Assembly: GCA_000169115.1 (NCBI GenBank)
Contig: AAVV01000003.1
Coordinates: forward strand, 244,911 to 308,910
DNA length: 64,000 bases
Direction of reading: 5' to 3'
DNA from: a marine gamma proteobacterium HTCC2080
Lineage (GTDB): Bacteria; Pseudomonadota; Gammaproteobacteria; Pseudomonadales; Halieaceae
Position 1 is the stretch's first letter, and every line of letters starts with the position of its first letter. Of this stretch, positions 19,080 through 27,450 are shown piece after piece. The notes under the pieces are model-generated. The model did no database searches and was not told the DNA's origin. It saw nothing but the letters and a program-made list of their open reading frames with translations. Both the position numbers and the translations under genes were made by a program.

Positions 19080-19496
19080 ATGGCTATTTCCATATCAAAT
19101 GTAGCGCCTCAGACAGCGTCTGCAGCACCACAAACAGCTGCTGGTGCAGAAAGTGCCGCTCAGGTTGTGGGCTCGGGTGCTTCAAGTCCGGTAGCAGCCG
19201 AGGCGAATGAGAAGCCGAAGGTAGAAACGAAGGAGGCACCGAACGTACAGGAGGTACGCCAGGCCGCTGAAGACGTGGCGCGCTACGTAGATAGCGTTTC
19301 ACGGTCGCTACAAATTTCGGTTGACGGTGAGCTCGACAAGCCCATTGTGACGGTGCTGGACAGCACTACTGAGCAAGTGGTTAGGCAGATTCCCTCAGAG
19401 GAAATTGTCGCTATTGCGAAGTTCCTGCGCAGTCAGGGTGCTGAGATGGCAGGTAAAGAGACGATCTCTGGAATTTTGCTCAACAAGCAGGGCTAG
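19080..19496 (+). CDS. flaG: FlaG family protein
   Basis: 138 residues. The N-terminal half is Ala/Glu-rich low complexity. The C-terminal half (about 75-135) contains the FlaG pattern LQISVDGELDKPIVTVLDSTTEQVVRQIPSEEIVAIAKFL. FlaG proteins lie next to flagellin genes in polar flagellates and affect filament length; the mechanism is poorly defined. A GGAAGGAGG Shine-Dalgarno region precedes the start and overlaps the end of the fliC terminator region. Confidence 0.9.
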   Translation: MAISISNVAPQTASAAPQTAAGAESAAQVVGSGASSPVAAEANEKPKVETKEAPNVQEVRQAAEDVARYVDSVSRSLQISVDGELDKPIVTVLDSTTEQVVRQIPSEEIVAIAKFLRSQGAEMAGKETISGILLNKQG

Positions 19497-19523
19497 TAAA
19501 AAAATATCGCTTAGTGCCAAAAG

Positions 19524-19539
19524 TGGTACGTAATTTGCT
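19524..19539 (+). promoter_or_regulatory. Sigma-54 promoter of fliD
   Basis: TGGTACG, 4 bases, TTGCT. The GG and GC doublets are correctly spaced; T replaces C at one position of the -24 element. It lies about 78 bases upstream of the fliD ATG and would drive fliD-fliS-fliT. Confidence 0.62.
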
Positions 19540-19616
19540 GTTTATCGGGTGAGGGTGCTGAGGCGCCATTTTCCTGACGGGTTCGGCTTGCCCTTTGAAA
19601 GCTACGGAGAGCTGAC

Positions 19617-21098
19617 ATGGTTTCTGCAACAGGACTGGGATCGGGCATAGACATTGAAGGGCTGGTAACGGGTCTTGTTAATGCCGAGCGAGTTCCTGCT
19701 GAGCAGCGTCTGGTGCAGCGTGAAGTGAAAGTTACGACTTTGGTTTCGGCGTTTGGTACGGCTAAAGGTTCACTCTCTGACTTACAAAGCAGCATCGCTG
19801 AACTAAAGAGCCTCACGACTTACAGCAAAATTTCCGCAACTTCGAGCGCGTCCAGCAAGGTCGCTGTTAGTGCGACGTCGTCTGCTCAAGCGGCTAGTTA
19901 TCAGGTTGGTGTAACGAATCTCGCAGAGACGCAGTCTTTTGCATCTACCGCCTATGCATCTACTGCAACGTTTGGCACGGGTACATTGACGTTGACATTG
20001 GGCACTCCCACTTACAACGGAACCACACCGGACACCTACGATACTTTTACCGCTGATTCGACTAAGACCGCGGTTAATGTCTCGATTACTTCCTCCAATA
20101 ACACGCTATCGGGAATTCGCGATGCCATTAACACTGCCGATGCCGGAGTAAGCGCTTCGCTAATTAAAGATGGCACGAATTTTCGCTTGTTGCTCACCAC
20201 CGACGAAACGGGTGTTGCTAACAGCGTGCAGATCACTTCAGGCGGCATAAGTGCCGACGTAGGTGGTGCCGACGTTGCGAGCCTATCCAGCTTTGATTTT
20301 GATACTGCCACAACCACTTCAGACGGGCTGCAGCAGACGCAAGCTGCAGAAAATGCCGCTTTCAGTATTAACGGTTTAGCGGGTCTCACTTCTGCGTCAA
20401 ATACAGTGACGGACGCTGTGACGGGTGTCACCCTAACCTTAAAAGCGACCACCGACACTGATGCCAGTATTACGGTCTCTGCCAACCAGGGTGCTATCAC
20501 CTCAGCGATTGATAAGTTTGTTGCGGGTTATAACGGCTATATTGATATTTTTAATCAGCTGACCGATTACAACGCAACTGCTAAAACTCGAGGGGCGCTT
20601 CAGGGCGATTTTTCGGCTCGTTCAATTATGTCTAACGTACGGAGCGCTATCGCCAACACAGTTCCGGGTTTGGACGGTAGCTATCGCTCCCTAGCGGATA
20701 TTGGCATTGTTACTGATGCCAAGGGGCAGCTTTCAGTTGACAGCACAAAGTTAAATGCTGCCTTAGCTGCAGACCCTGATGCTGTAACCGGAATGTTTGC
20801 CGACACCACCTATAACGGCACGGCTGTAACCGGTGTCGCAGCACGCCTAGACACCATTCTCACAGATTATTTAGCGAGCGATGGCATCCTTGAGTCACGT
20901 ACCGATAGCTTGAGTAAAAGTTTGTCACGCATTAACGACGACCGTGCCGTTGTGGCCAGGCGCCTCGACTCACTCGAAGCTCGCTACCGCGCTCAGTTCA
21001 ACGCCATGGATTCTTTGTTATCGAATATCACCGCGACCGGTGATTTCTTAACGCAGCAGCTTAAAAATTTACCCGGAGCCTATGACGGCTCCAAATGA
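19617..21098 (+). CDS. fliD: Flagellar filament cap protein FliD (HAP2)
   Basis: 493 residues. The N-terminal FliD motif (ATGLGSGIDIEGLVTGLVNAERVPAEQRLVQRE) and the C-terminal helical region (DSLSKSLSRINDDRAVVARRLDSLEARYRAQFNAMDSLLSNI) are conserved. FliD forms the pentameric cap that folds and inserts flagellin subunits at the filament tip. The size is typical of Pseudomonas-type FliD. Its position before fliS and fliT is standard. Confidence 0.96.
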   Translation: MVSATGLGSGIDIEGLVTGLVNAERVPAEQRLVQREVKVTTLVSAFGTAKGSLSDLQSSIAELKSLTTYSKISATSSASSKVAVSATSSAQAASYQVGVTNLAETQSFASTAYASTATFGTGTLTLTLGTPTYNGTTPDTYDTFTADSTKTAVNVSITSSNNTLSGIRDAINTADAGVSASLIKDGTNFRLLLTTDETGVANSVQITSGGISADVGGADVASLSSFDFDTATTTSDGLQQTQAAENAAFSINGLAGLTSASNTVTDAVTGVTLTLKATTDTDASITVSANQGAITSAIDKFVAGYNGYIDIFNQLTDYNATAKTRGALQGDFSARSIMSNVRSAIANTVPGLDGSYRSLADIGIVTDAKGQLSVDSTKLNAALAADPDAVTGMFADTTYNGTAVTGVAARLDTILTDYLASDGILESRTDSLSKSLSRINDDRAVVARRLDSLEARYRAQFNAMDSLLSNITATGDFLTQQLKNLPGAYDGSK

Positions 21099-21128
21099 TA
21101 ATTGGTTGACCACCTAAGAGAGACAGAT

Positions 21129-21521
21129 ATGAATGGACGCGCCGCTATGCAGGCTTATCAAAGCACTAACGCCCATGCTTCAGTAATGGATGCCTCACCT
21201 CATAAGCTTATTGCGCTTATCCTTAATCGAGTGCTGGAGCGCATTAGTCGGGCAAAGCTGGCTGTTGAGCAGGGTGACGCTGCCGCTCGCGGCCAGGCTA
21301 TTAGTAAGTCCATAGAGGCGGTGGGCAGCTTGCAAAGCTGGCTCGATATGGAAAAAGGCGGGGAGGTCGCTGACAACTTAAATGGCCTCTACGATTACAT
21401 CGTGCGCCGTTTATTGGAGGCGAATACCATTAATGACCTGTCGGCATTAGAGGAGGTGTCGGAGTTGTTGTCTGAAATTAAGTCGGGCTGGGACGGCATT
21501 GCTCCGGGTGCAGCTCGCTAA
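21129..21521 (+). CDS. fliS: Flagellin export chaperone FliS
   Basis: 130 residues from the ATG of MNGRAAMQAYQSTNA; an upstream TTG at 21102 is in frame but weaker. Family features: AYQSTNAHASVMDASPHKLIALILNRVLERI near the N-terminus and WLDMEKGGEVADNLNGLYDYIVRRLLEAN in the middle. FliS binds the C-terminus of flagellin in the cytoplasm and prevents early polymerisation. Its stop overlaps a possible ATG of the next gene. Confidence 0.94.
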   Translation: MNGRAAMQAYQSTNAHASVMDASPHKLIALILNRVLERISRAKLAVEQGDAAARGQAISKSIEAVGSLQSWLDMEKGGEVADNLNGLYDYIVRRLLEANTINDLSALEEVSELLSEIKSGWDGIAPGAAR

Positions 21522-21532
21522 TGGGAGTGGCT

Positions 21533-21883
21533 ATGAATACCCTCGATACTGGGGCCCTGGTAGAACGGCAGGGCCAGTGCGTCTTGTTGGCCAATGTGTT
21601 GACCATGACCCAGTTTATGCTGGAGCGGGCCCGGAAACACGAATGGGAACTGGTGACCGAACTCGAAGGACAGCGCCGCGAGCTACTCAATGAGTGCTTT
21701 GCGACTGCGGTATCTCCCGAGCATTCCGAGATATTTTCAGAGGCTTTGGCCGCTATGCTGCACCTCAACGAAGAGCTGGTGGCGTTGCTTGATACCGCCA
21801 AAGCTGAGGCTGCTGCGCGACATTCGGGACAGGTGAATACCCGTCGGCAGATTAATCAGTATTTAGACGTCGATCCGGTCTAA
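21533..21883 (+). CDS. fliT: FliT-like flagellar protein
   Basis: About 116 residues of predicted helix (MNTLDTGALVERQGQCVLLANVLTMTQFML...) with no membrane segment. Position directly after fliD-fliS, small size and helical content match FliT, the chaperone for the FliD cap. Sequence identity to the family is low, so the call rests largely on context. The ATG at 21533 has GGAGTGG upstream; an alternative ATG at 21521 overlaps the fliS stop and would add four residues. Confidence 0.65.
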   Translation: MNTLDTGALVERQGQCVLLANVLTMTQFMLERARKHEWELVTELEGQRRELLNECFATAVSPEHSEIFSEALAAMLHLNEELVALLDTAKAEAAARHSGQVNTRRQINQYLDVDPV

Positions 21884-22087
21884 TTGTTAGCTTTTTGCAA
21901 AGTCTGGTGGCATTTTAAGAAAAATGCCTAAGAATTTGTACTAAAATTTGCGAAAAGCGCGGCGTTTTGCGATTTAAATTAAGAAAATTTCTTAACATGG
22001 CGTCAATTTACTGACAGCTAAGCTGTTGGCTGTTACGGTCACTATTCCTTATTAAGGCTGTGGCTACGCCCACAGATTACCACTTTT

Positions 22088-23266
22088 ATGGTTGGAACTG
22101 CGACAGCTGAAGCGCTATCCCACAACCGAGTCAACCTCGAGCAGGTACTCGTTGGTGCGGGCGGTGCAATTGCCAATTTGCGTAGTTTGGTGGCGCAAGT
22201 TGCGCCTAAAATGGCCAACGTGTTGTTGCAGGGTGAGTCAGGAACGGGCAAAGAGGTGGTAGCCCGGGCGATTCACGATTGCTCTACACGCTCTCGCGCC
22301 CCCTTTGTTGCTGTTAACTGCGGCGCCATTCCCGCCGAACTTCTTGAAAGTGAGCTGTTTGGTCACGAAAAGGGCGCATTTACGGGTGCTGTTGCTGCGC
22401 GTAAGGGGCGTTTTGAATTAGCCGAGGGCGGTACGCTGTTTCTTGACGAAATCGGTGACATGCCCTTCGACATGCAAGTGAAGCTGCTTCGAGTTTTGCA
22501 GGAGCGAACCTTTGAGCGTGTGGGTGGCACCAAAGTGCAAAAAGCCAATGTGCGCATTGTTGCCGCCACCCATCAAAATCTAGAGGGTAAGGTTGAGTCT
22601 GGCGATTTCCGTATGGATCTCTATTACCGCCTCAATGTGTTCCCCATCGATGTCCCGCCATTGCGAGATCGGCCAGAAGACATCCCTTTATTAGCTCAGC
22701 GCTTTATTGATCTGCAGCAAGAGCAAAACGGTGAGGCAATCAGCCTGTCGCGGGATGCGCTGACGCAATTGTGCCAGTGTGAATGGCAGGGCAACATTCG
22801 TGAGCTTGGTAATCTCGTTGAGCGCCTTACAATTCTTTACCCCGGTGAGGTTGTCGATACCCAGAAACTGCCGGGTCGTTACGCCGCCAGTCAGGCCGAC
22901 TGGGTTCAGACACCGCGACACGACCCCGAGGCCGTGGCCAAGTTTATTGATGATTTGTTCAAAGACATGGACGACTCAACTCAGGAAAAGGTGGCGGTAC
23001 TGCCCACTCCAGTCGATAACAATGCTGAAGATCTGTCGGGTCTGTTTGCCACAGTAGATCAGCTGCCGCCGGTCACACCGCACGTGGTTGATTTCACTAT
23101 TGGCGACATCGACTTAAAACAGCACTTAGCTGAAATTGAAAAAGACCTCATTTTCGCAGCCCTAGAGCATTCTGACTGGGTAAACGCACAGGCTGCTAAG
23201 CGCCTCAACCTACAGCGAACTACGCTGGTTGAAAAAATGCGCAAGTACGATATCAGCCGCACTTAA
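22088..23266 (+). CDS. fleQ: FleQ/FlrA-type sigma-54 flagellar master regulator lacking the N-terminal domain
   Basis: 392 residues. After only about 20 leading residues the AAA+ domain begins: Walker A GESGTGKE (about 49-56), the sigma-54 contact loop GAFTGA (about 96-101) and a Walker [11 protein letters not shown]-terminal Fis-type HTH follows (about 350-390, [19 protein letters not shown]). FleQ and FlrA usually have about 480-490 residues with a receiver-like domain of about 140 residues, which is missing here. Position between fliT and fleSR supports the assignment. The start has little Shine-Dalgarno, and the 200 bases upstream are AT-rich and promoter-like, so a long upstream extension is unlikely. 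Confidence 0.88.
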   Translation: MVGTATAEALSHNRVNLEQVLVGAGGAIANLRSLVAQVAPKMANVLLQGESGTGKEVVARAIHDCSTRSRAPFVAVNCGAIPAELLESELFGHEKGAFTGAVAARKGRFELAEGGTLFLDEIGDMPFDMQVKLLRVLQERTFERVGGTKVQKANVRIVAATHQNLEGKVESGDFRMDLYYRLNVFPIDVPPLRDRPEDIPLLAQRFIDLQQEQNGEAISLSRDALTQLCQCEWQGNIRELGNLVERLTILYPGEVVDTQKLPGRYAASQADWVQTPRHDPEAVAKFIDDLFKDMDDSTQEKVAVLPTPVDNNAEDLSGLFATVDQLPPVTPHVVDFTIGDIDLKQHLAEIEKDLIFAALEHSDWVNAQAAKRLNLQRTTLVEKMRKYDISRT

Positions 23267-23330
23267 GCCCGGGCATAAACTATTAGCGCTACTGGTGCGC
23301 TGAGTCGGAATTAAAGCTCTAATCTTATAA

Positions 23331-23460
23331 ACCTCGAACCTCGAACCTCGAACCTCGAACCTCGAACCTCGAACCTCGAACCTCGAACCTCGAACCTCGA
23401 ACCTCGAACCTCGAACCTCGAACCTCGAACCTCGAACCTCGAACCTCGAACCTCGAACCT
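23331..23460. repeat. 7-bp tandem repeat (ACCTCGA, about 18.6 copies)
   Basis: 130 bases of uninterrupted ACCTCGA units: 18 complete copies plus ACCT, with no visible sequence variation. It lies 64 bases downstream of the fleQ stop and about 385 bases upstream of fleS. The unit is odd in length, and the copies form neither a CRISPR array nor an obvious hairpin. The perfect homogeneity suggests recent slippage expansion. Confidence 0.97.
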
Positions 23461-23738
23461 TCTATCGGAAACCGAAAACCCCAAATGGTGATCTGTGGAT
23501 CACAGTTCAGGAGGTTCTAGGTCCAGGAGTTTGATGCCGCGCAGAGCAACGCACACTAGCACACAATAAGACCGCTGAACCTTCCGCTGCCACAGGCACG
23601 GCCCCGCACCTTGCCGCAAACGGTGGCACCCCACTGCCGCTTGCTCGACGATGTCAGCCCCCGAACAGTCGGCGTCAACAATCTGACATGACCGAAAGAA
23701 AGGCCATAAGCCATTGTTTAAAAACAATTTATTAGCCT

Positions 23739-23754
23739 CGGCATAACCATTGCT
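23739..23754 (+). promoter_or_regulatory. Sigma-54 promoter of fleSR
   Basis: CGGCATA, 4 bases, TTGCT: GG and GC doublets correctly spaced, only the first base differing from TGGCAYR-N4-TTGCW. It lies about 92 bases upstream of fleS. In Pseudomonas and Vibrio the equivalent fleSR/flrBC promoter is activated by FleQ/FlrA with sigma-54. Confidence 0.65.
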
Positions 23755-23845
23755 TTTATCAGGGAAACGGCAAGACCGCGGCAAAAGTTTGCCGCCGCCC
23801 TGCCACTGAAGCGGCACGCAGTGAACAACGTAGGCAACGAAATTG

Positions 23846-25030
23846 ATGGAAGTCATGGAATTCAAAGATCACGCAACCCTTGCTCAGCCAGAGCCGATCA
23901 GTTTGGAGCAGGCGACATTGGCAAGGGCCGGCGAAGCTCTTGAGGCAACTCATGCCGCCATGGCTCAGCAGATAGCGCGATTGACCGCCGAATTAGAAGC
24001 CGCTCGACTAGCGCGACGTGAGGAGCATGCTGAACGCGGTCGCTTACTGACCCGCTTGGCTTCATTGCTAGACGCATTGCCCGGCGGAGTCGTTATCGTC
24101 GACAGCACCGGAAGAATTACCGAGTCCAACCCCCAGGCAGAACGCCTGTTGGGTGAGCCTTTAGAAGGTGAGGAATGGTCAGCGGTAGAAGCCCGGGGCT
24201 ATTACCCCGACGACACCACTTTGGAAATACACGGACGGCGCCTATCTGTTGAAGCCACACACTTGGGAGACAACGGTGAAACCGTTGTCTTACTCAGCGA
24301 TATAACCCGCCATCACACAGTGCAGGATGAAGCGTCGCGTAAACAGCGCTTGGTGGCTTTGGGTGAAATGGCTGCCCGCCTGGCGCATCAAATTCGAACA
24401 CCATTGTCATCGACGCTGCTTTACTTAACGCTCATGGAATCTGATTTGCCCAAGGCGCAACGTCAGAATATTTGTAGCGATGTGCGCAGCCATCTTCAGC
24501 ACATGGAAGCGCTAATCACTTCAATGCTGGGGTTTGTTAAAGGCCACGGTAAGGTCACGGGCCCTGTGGGCCTTGAGGCTGCATTGGCAGATGCTGTGCA
24601 AAGTTGTACCGCCGATATTGAGGGTCAACAGGCGGCAGTGACGATCAAATCTTGTGGGCCTGAACCGCATTTAGAAGGCAGCTACGATGACTTAGTGGCG
24701 GCTTTTAGTAACTTGATTACCAATGCTCTCGATGCCTCTGCAACCCAGCCCAATATCACGATAAGCAGCCGCATTCGAAACAACCGTCTCGCGGTCATTC
24801 AAATTGCTGACCGCGGTTGCGGCATACCAGCTGAAGCTATAGATCGCATTTTCGACCCCTTTTTTACCACCCGAGCCGAAGGCAATGGCCTGGGCCTTGC
24901 CGTAGTTGCCGGCACCATTACCCAGCACGGCGGCACTATTCGAGCGGCCAATCGCCCCGGAGGCGGTGCTGAATTCACGATTTTGCTGCCGATTACCCTG
25001 GCACCAGAAACCCCTGCGGAGGTTGTATGA
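23846..25030 (+). CDS. fleS: Flagellar sensor histidine kinase FleS/FlrB
   Basis: 394 residues, soluble. An N-terminal coiled coil (about 20-70) is followed by a PAS domain (about 72-155) and HisKA with phospho-acceptor His near 181 in LAHQIRTPL. The HATPase domain has N-box SNLITNALDA, DRGCGIP and GNGLGLAVV glycine motifs. No transmembrane segment is seen, as in FleS. It phosphorylates FleR to switch on mid-class flagellar genes. Several starts are close together; the ATG at 23846 was chosen. It overlaps fleR by four bases (ATGA). Confidence 0.93.
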   Translation: MEVMEFKDHATLAQPEPISLEQATLARAGEALEATHAAMAQQIARLTAELEAARLARREEHAERGRLLTRLASLLDALPGGVVIVDSTGRITESNPQAERLLGEPLEGEEWSAVEARGYYPDDTTLEIHGRRLSVEATHLGDNGETVVLLSDITRHHTVQDEASRKQRLVALGEMAARLAHQIRTPLSSTLLYLTLMESDLPKAQRQNICSDVRSHLQHMEALITSMLGFVKGHGKVTGPVGLEAALADAVQSCTADIEGQQAAVTIKSCGPEPHLEGSYDDLVAAFSNLITNALDASATQPNITISSRIRNNRLAVIQIADRGCGIPAEAIDRIFDPFFTTRAEGNGLGLAVVAGTITQHGGTIRAANRPGGGAEFTILLPITLAPETPAEVV

Positions 25031-26355
25031 ACGCTCCACAAGTTCTTATTGTTGAAGACGACGCGATATTACGCGGCGCTTTATGCCAAACCATGGAGTA
25101 CGGTGGTTACCAGGTTTTGAACGCACGGAACGGCAAAGACGCGCTAGCCGTTATGGATCGCGAGACGGTTGATCTGGTCATTAGCGATGTGCAGATGGAT
25201 GAAATGGATGGCACCGAGCTTTTGCAAGTTGTTAGGCGCCGTGAGCCAACCCTGCCCTTTGTCATGATGACAGCCCATGGCTCGGTGCAGCACGCGGTGC
25301 AGTCTATGCGCGACGGCGCTACCGATTACCTGCAAAAACCTTTTGAAGCTAACGTATTGCTTGAGCTGGTGTCTCGAATGGAAACCCAGTTACCCAGTCA
25401 ACAAACCAATATGGTTGCCGAGGCTGCAAGTACCCAACACGTTTTAGACTTGGCCTTACGGGTCGCGGCTACCGATGCAACAGTGCTCATTAGTGGCGAA
25501 TCGGGAACCGGTAAAGAAGTATTAGCCAGGGCAATCCACGAGGGCTCCGAGCGTCGCGAGGGACCGTTTGTCGCACTGAACTGTGCGGCCATGCCCGAGA
25601 GCATGCTTGAGTCAATTTTGTTCGGTTATGACAAAGGTGCCTTTACCGGTGCCCATCAAAGCCGGCCCGGAAAATTTGAACAAGCAAATGGTGGAACTTT
25701 ACTGCTCGACGAAATTACTGAAATGCCTATCGAGTTGCAGGCTAAGTTACTTCGGGTGCTGCAAGAGCGTGAGGTAGAGCGTTTGGGTGGTTCGAGCTTA
25801 ATCGATCTCGATGTGCGGGTTCTTGCCACCACCAACCGTAAGCTTTCTGAAGAGGTGGCCGAGGGCCGGTTTCGAGAGGACCTTTTTTATCGCCTTAGTG
25901 TATTCCCTATTGAACTACCTCCACTGCGTGATCGAGTTGACGACATTGCGCCCCTAGCGCAACGTTTTCTCGGCAATCACGGTGGTGATCGCTTGTTAAG
26001 TCTCACCGATGAAGCCCTTCAAAAGCTTTTGGCCTACCCTTGGCCCGGTAACATTCGTGAGCTGGATAACTGCATTCAGCGCGCCATTATATTAACGGGT
26101 GGTCAGTGCATTGAACCCAGTGCCGTTGTGTTTGATACCGCCGCAGAATCCATGCCTGAAGCACCAGCTATACCGCCGGCGCTTGATGGAGATTTAAAGG
26201 TTCGCGAGCGCGAGTTAATTTTCTCAGCGCTAGCTGCGGTTAATGGCAGTCGGAAAAAAGCCTGTGAGCGTTTAGGAATTAGTGAGCGCACACTTCGGTA
26301 CAAGCTCGCGCGTTTTCGCGATGAAGGGCATGCCTTGCCCGGCAGCCTCGCTTAA
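25027..26355 (+). CDS. fleR: Flagellar sigma-54 response regulator FleR/FlrC
   Basis: 442 residues. The receiver domain (about 1-120) has the acidic pair near residues 11-12, the phospho-acceptor Asp near 54 (VISDVQM) and the Lys in YLQKPF. The AAA+ sigma-54 domain contains [14 protein letters not shown] and LLDEITEM. A Fis-type HTH ends the protein (KKACERLGISERTLRYKL). It is the partner of FleS and activates basal body, hook and other class III promoters. fliE starts 31 bases later without an evident promoter, so fliE onward may be cotranscribed. Confidence 0.95.
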   Translation: MNAPQVLIVEDDAILRGALCQTMEYGGYQVLNARNGKDALAVMDRETVDLVISDVQMDEMDGTELLQVVRRREPTLPFVMMTAHGSVQHAVQSMRDGATDYLQKPFEANVLLELVSRMETQLPSQQTNMVAEAASTQHVLDLALRVAATDATVLISGESGTGKEVLARAIHEGSERREGPFVALNCAAMPESMLESILFGYDKGAFTGAHQSRPGKFEQANGGTLLLDEITEMPIELQAKLLRVLQEREVERLGGSSLIDLDVRVLATTNRKLSEEVAEGRFREDLFYRLSVFPIELPPLRDRVDDIAPLAQRFLGNHGGDRLLSLTDEALQKLLAYPWPGNIRELDNCIQRAIILTGGQCIEPSAVVFDTAAESMPEAPAIPPALDGDLKVRERELIFSALAAVNGSRKKACERLGISERTLRYKLARFRDEGHALPGSLA

Positions 26356-26386
26356 GCCAACGATATAAGATTAAGGATTTTAGATC

Positions 26387-26707
26387 ATGAGTGACATAGC
26401 AATTAATCAGGTGCTCGCCCAAATGCGGACCATGGCGAGTCAGGCAACTAGCGAACCCAAGTCAGGTCTGGACAGTGTCGGCGGTGCTGGATTTTCCTCG
26501 TTAATGTCTCAATCGTTGAACGAGGTTAATGAGTCGATTCAGGTTTCTAAAGGGTTAGCACAACAATTTGAGTCTGGCGATCCGTCGGTCTCTCTGGCCG
26601 AGGTCATGGTGACCGCACAAAAAGCCAGCTTACAATTCACGGGCATGACAGAGGTACGCAACAAGCTATTAAACGCGTACCAAGAAGTCATGAACATGCA
26701 GGTTTGA
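26387..26707 (+). CDS. fliE: Flagellar hook-basal body protein FliE
   Basis: 106 residues, typical size. The C-terminal conserved block includes SLAEVMVTAQKASLQFTGMTEVRNKLLNAYQEVMNMQV, the family signature. FliE joins the MS-ring to the proximal rod and is the first rod-type protein exported. The N-terminal part (about 1-45) is less conserved. It starts the fliEFGHIJ series, 11 bases before fliF. Confidence 0.95.
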   Translation: MSDIAINQVLAQMRTMASQATSEPKSGLDSVGGAGFSSLMSQSLNEVNESIQVSKGLAQQFESGDPSVSLAEVMVTAQKASLQFTGMTEVRNKLLNAYQEVMNMQV

Positions 26708-26718
26708 GGCACTGAATC

Positions 26719-27450
26719 ATGGCAGATAATCCTATTCTTAATCGTGTGAGTGGCTTTGCCGCTCAGCCCGTTACCCGACAAATGGCGTTGCTTATTGGCA
26801 TGGCAGCCAGCGTTGCCTTAGGTGTGGGTGTTATTCAGTGGGCCATGAAGCCCGATTTCCAGCCTCTTTACGGCGCTATGTCTCCCGCCGATAACGCAAC
26901 CGCGGTGAGCCTACTTCAGGCTAACGGCATTCCCTACACCATGGCAGGGGGCTCGGGTTTACTGAGCGTTCCCAGCGATCAAATTCCCCAAGCGCGAATG
27001 GCCCTTGCCAGCGAGGGTTTCCCTCGAGGGGGCGGTGTCGGTTTTGAATCGCTCTACCAAGAGCAGGAGATGGGCCTGTCCAGTTTTATGGAACAAGCTC
27101 GCTACAACCGTGCAGTGGAGGCGGAACTAGCGCGCACTATTTCAGCTATGGATAGCGTCAAAGGCGCCCGGGTTCATGTAGCAGCCAGCAAGCAGTCGGC
27201 GTTCATTCGTCGCGGGCAGGAACCATCGGCTTCGGTCATGGTGAGTTTGTATCCTGGTCGTGGCCTCAGTGAACGCCAGCTCGCCGGCATTGTGCACTTG
27301 GTTGCTTCAAGTATTCCCGAACTTCAGGCATCGAAGGTGTCGGTTGTCGACCAGGCAGGCAAGTTGTTGTCTAGCCAAGATGGTGAGGACAACGATTTTG
27401 GTTACACCTCAGAACAGTTCAGAATTGCCCAGCAACTCGAAGATTCATGA
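26719..27450 (+). CDS. fliF: FliF MS-ring protein, N-terminal portion (gene split)
   Basis: 243 residues covering the N-terminal half of FliF: first transmembrane helix (about 22-40), the ring-building motif region (FQPLYGAMSPADNATAVSLLQANGIPY) and the YscJ/FliF block (ARTISAMDSVKGARVHVAASKQSAFIRRGQEPSASVMVSLYPG). Normal FliF is 540-600 residues. This frame ends at LEDS and the rest continues in the next frame from 27447. The junction aligns to LEESYVKRIE-type FliF sequences with one base missing, so a single-base deletion is the simplest reading. The ATGA overlap would permit coupled translation of two halves. Confidence 0.93.
   Translation: MADNPILNRVSGFAAQPVTRQMALLIGMAASVALGVGVIQWAMKPDFQPLYGAMSPADNATAVSLLQANGIPYTMAGGSGLLSVPSDQIPQARMALASEGFPRGGGVGFESLYQEQEMGLSSFMEQARYNRAVEAELARTISAMDSVKGARVHVAASKQSAFIRRGQEPSASVMVSLYPGRGLSERQLAGIVHLVASSIPELQASKVSVVDQAGKLLSSQDGEDNDFGYTSEQFRIAQQLEDS

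Noticed and set aside
23331..23460. CRISPR array
   Set aside because: The 7-bp units are contiguous with no spacers; it is a simple tandem repeat.
23624..23638. TGGCACC...TGCC candidate sigma-54 box upstream of fleS
   Set aside because: The distance between the GG and GC doublets is one base short; the site at 23739-23754 has the correct spacing.
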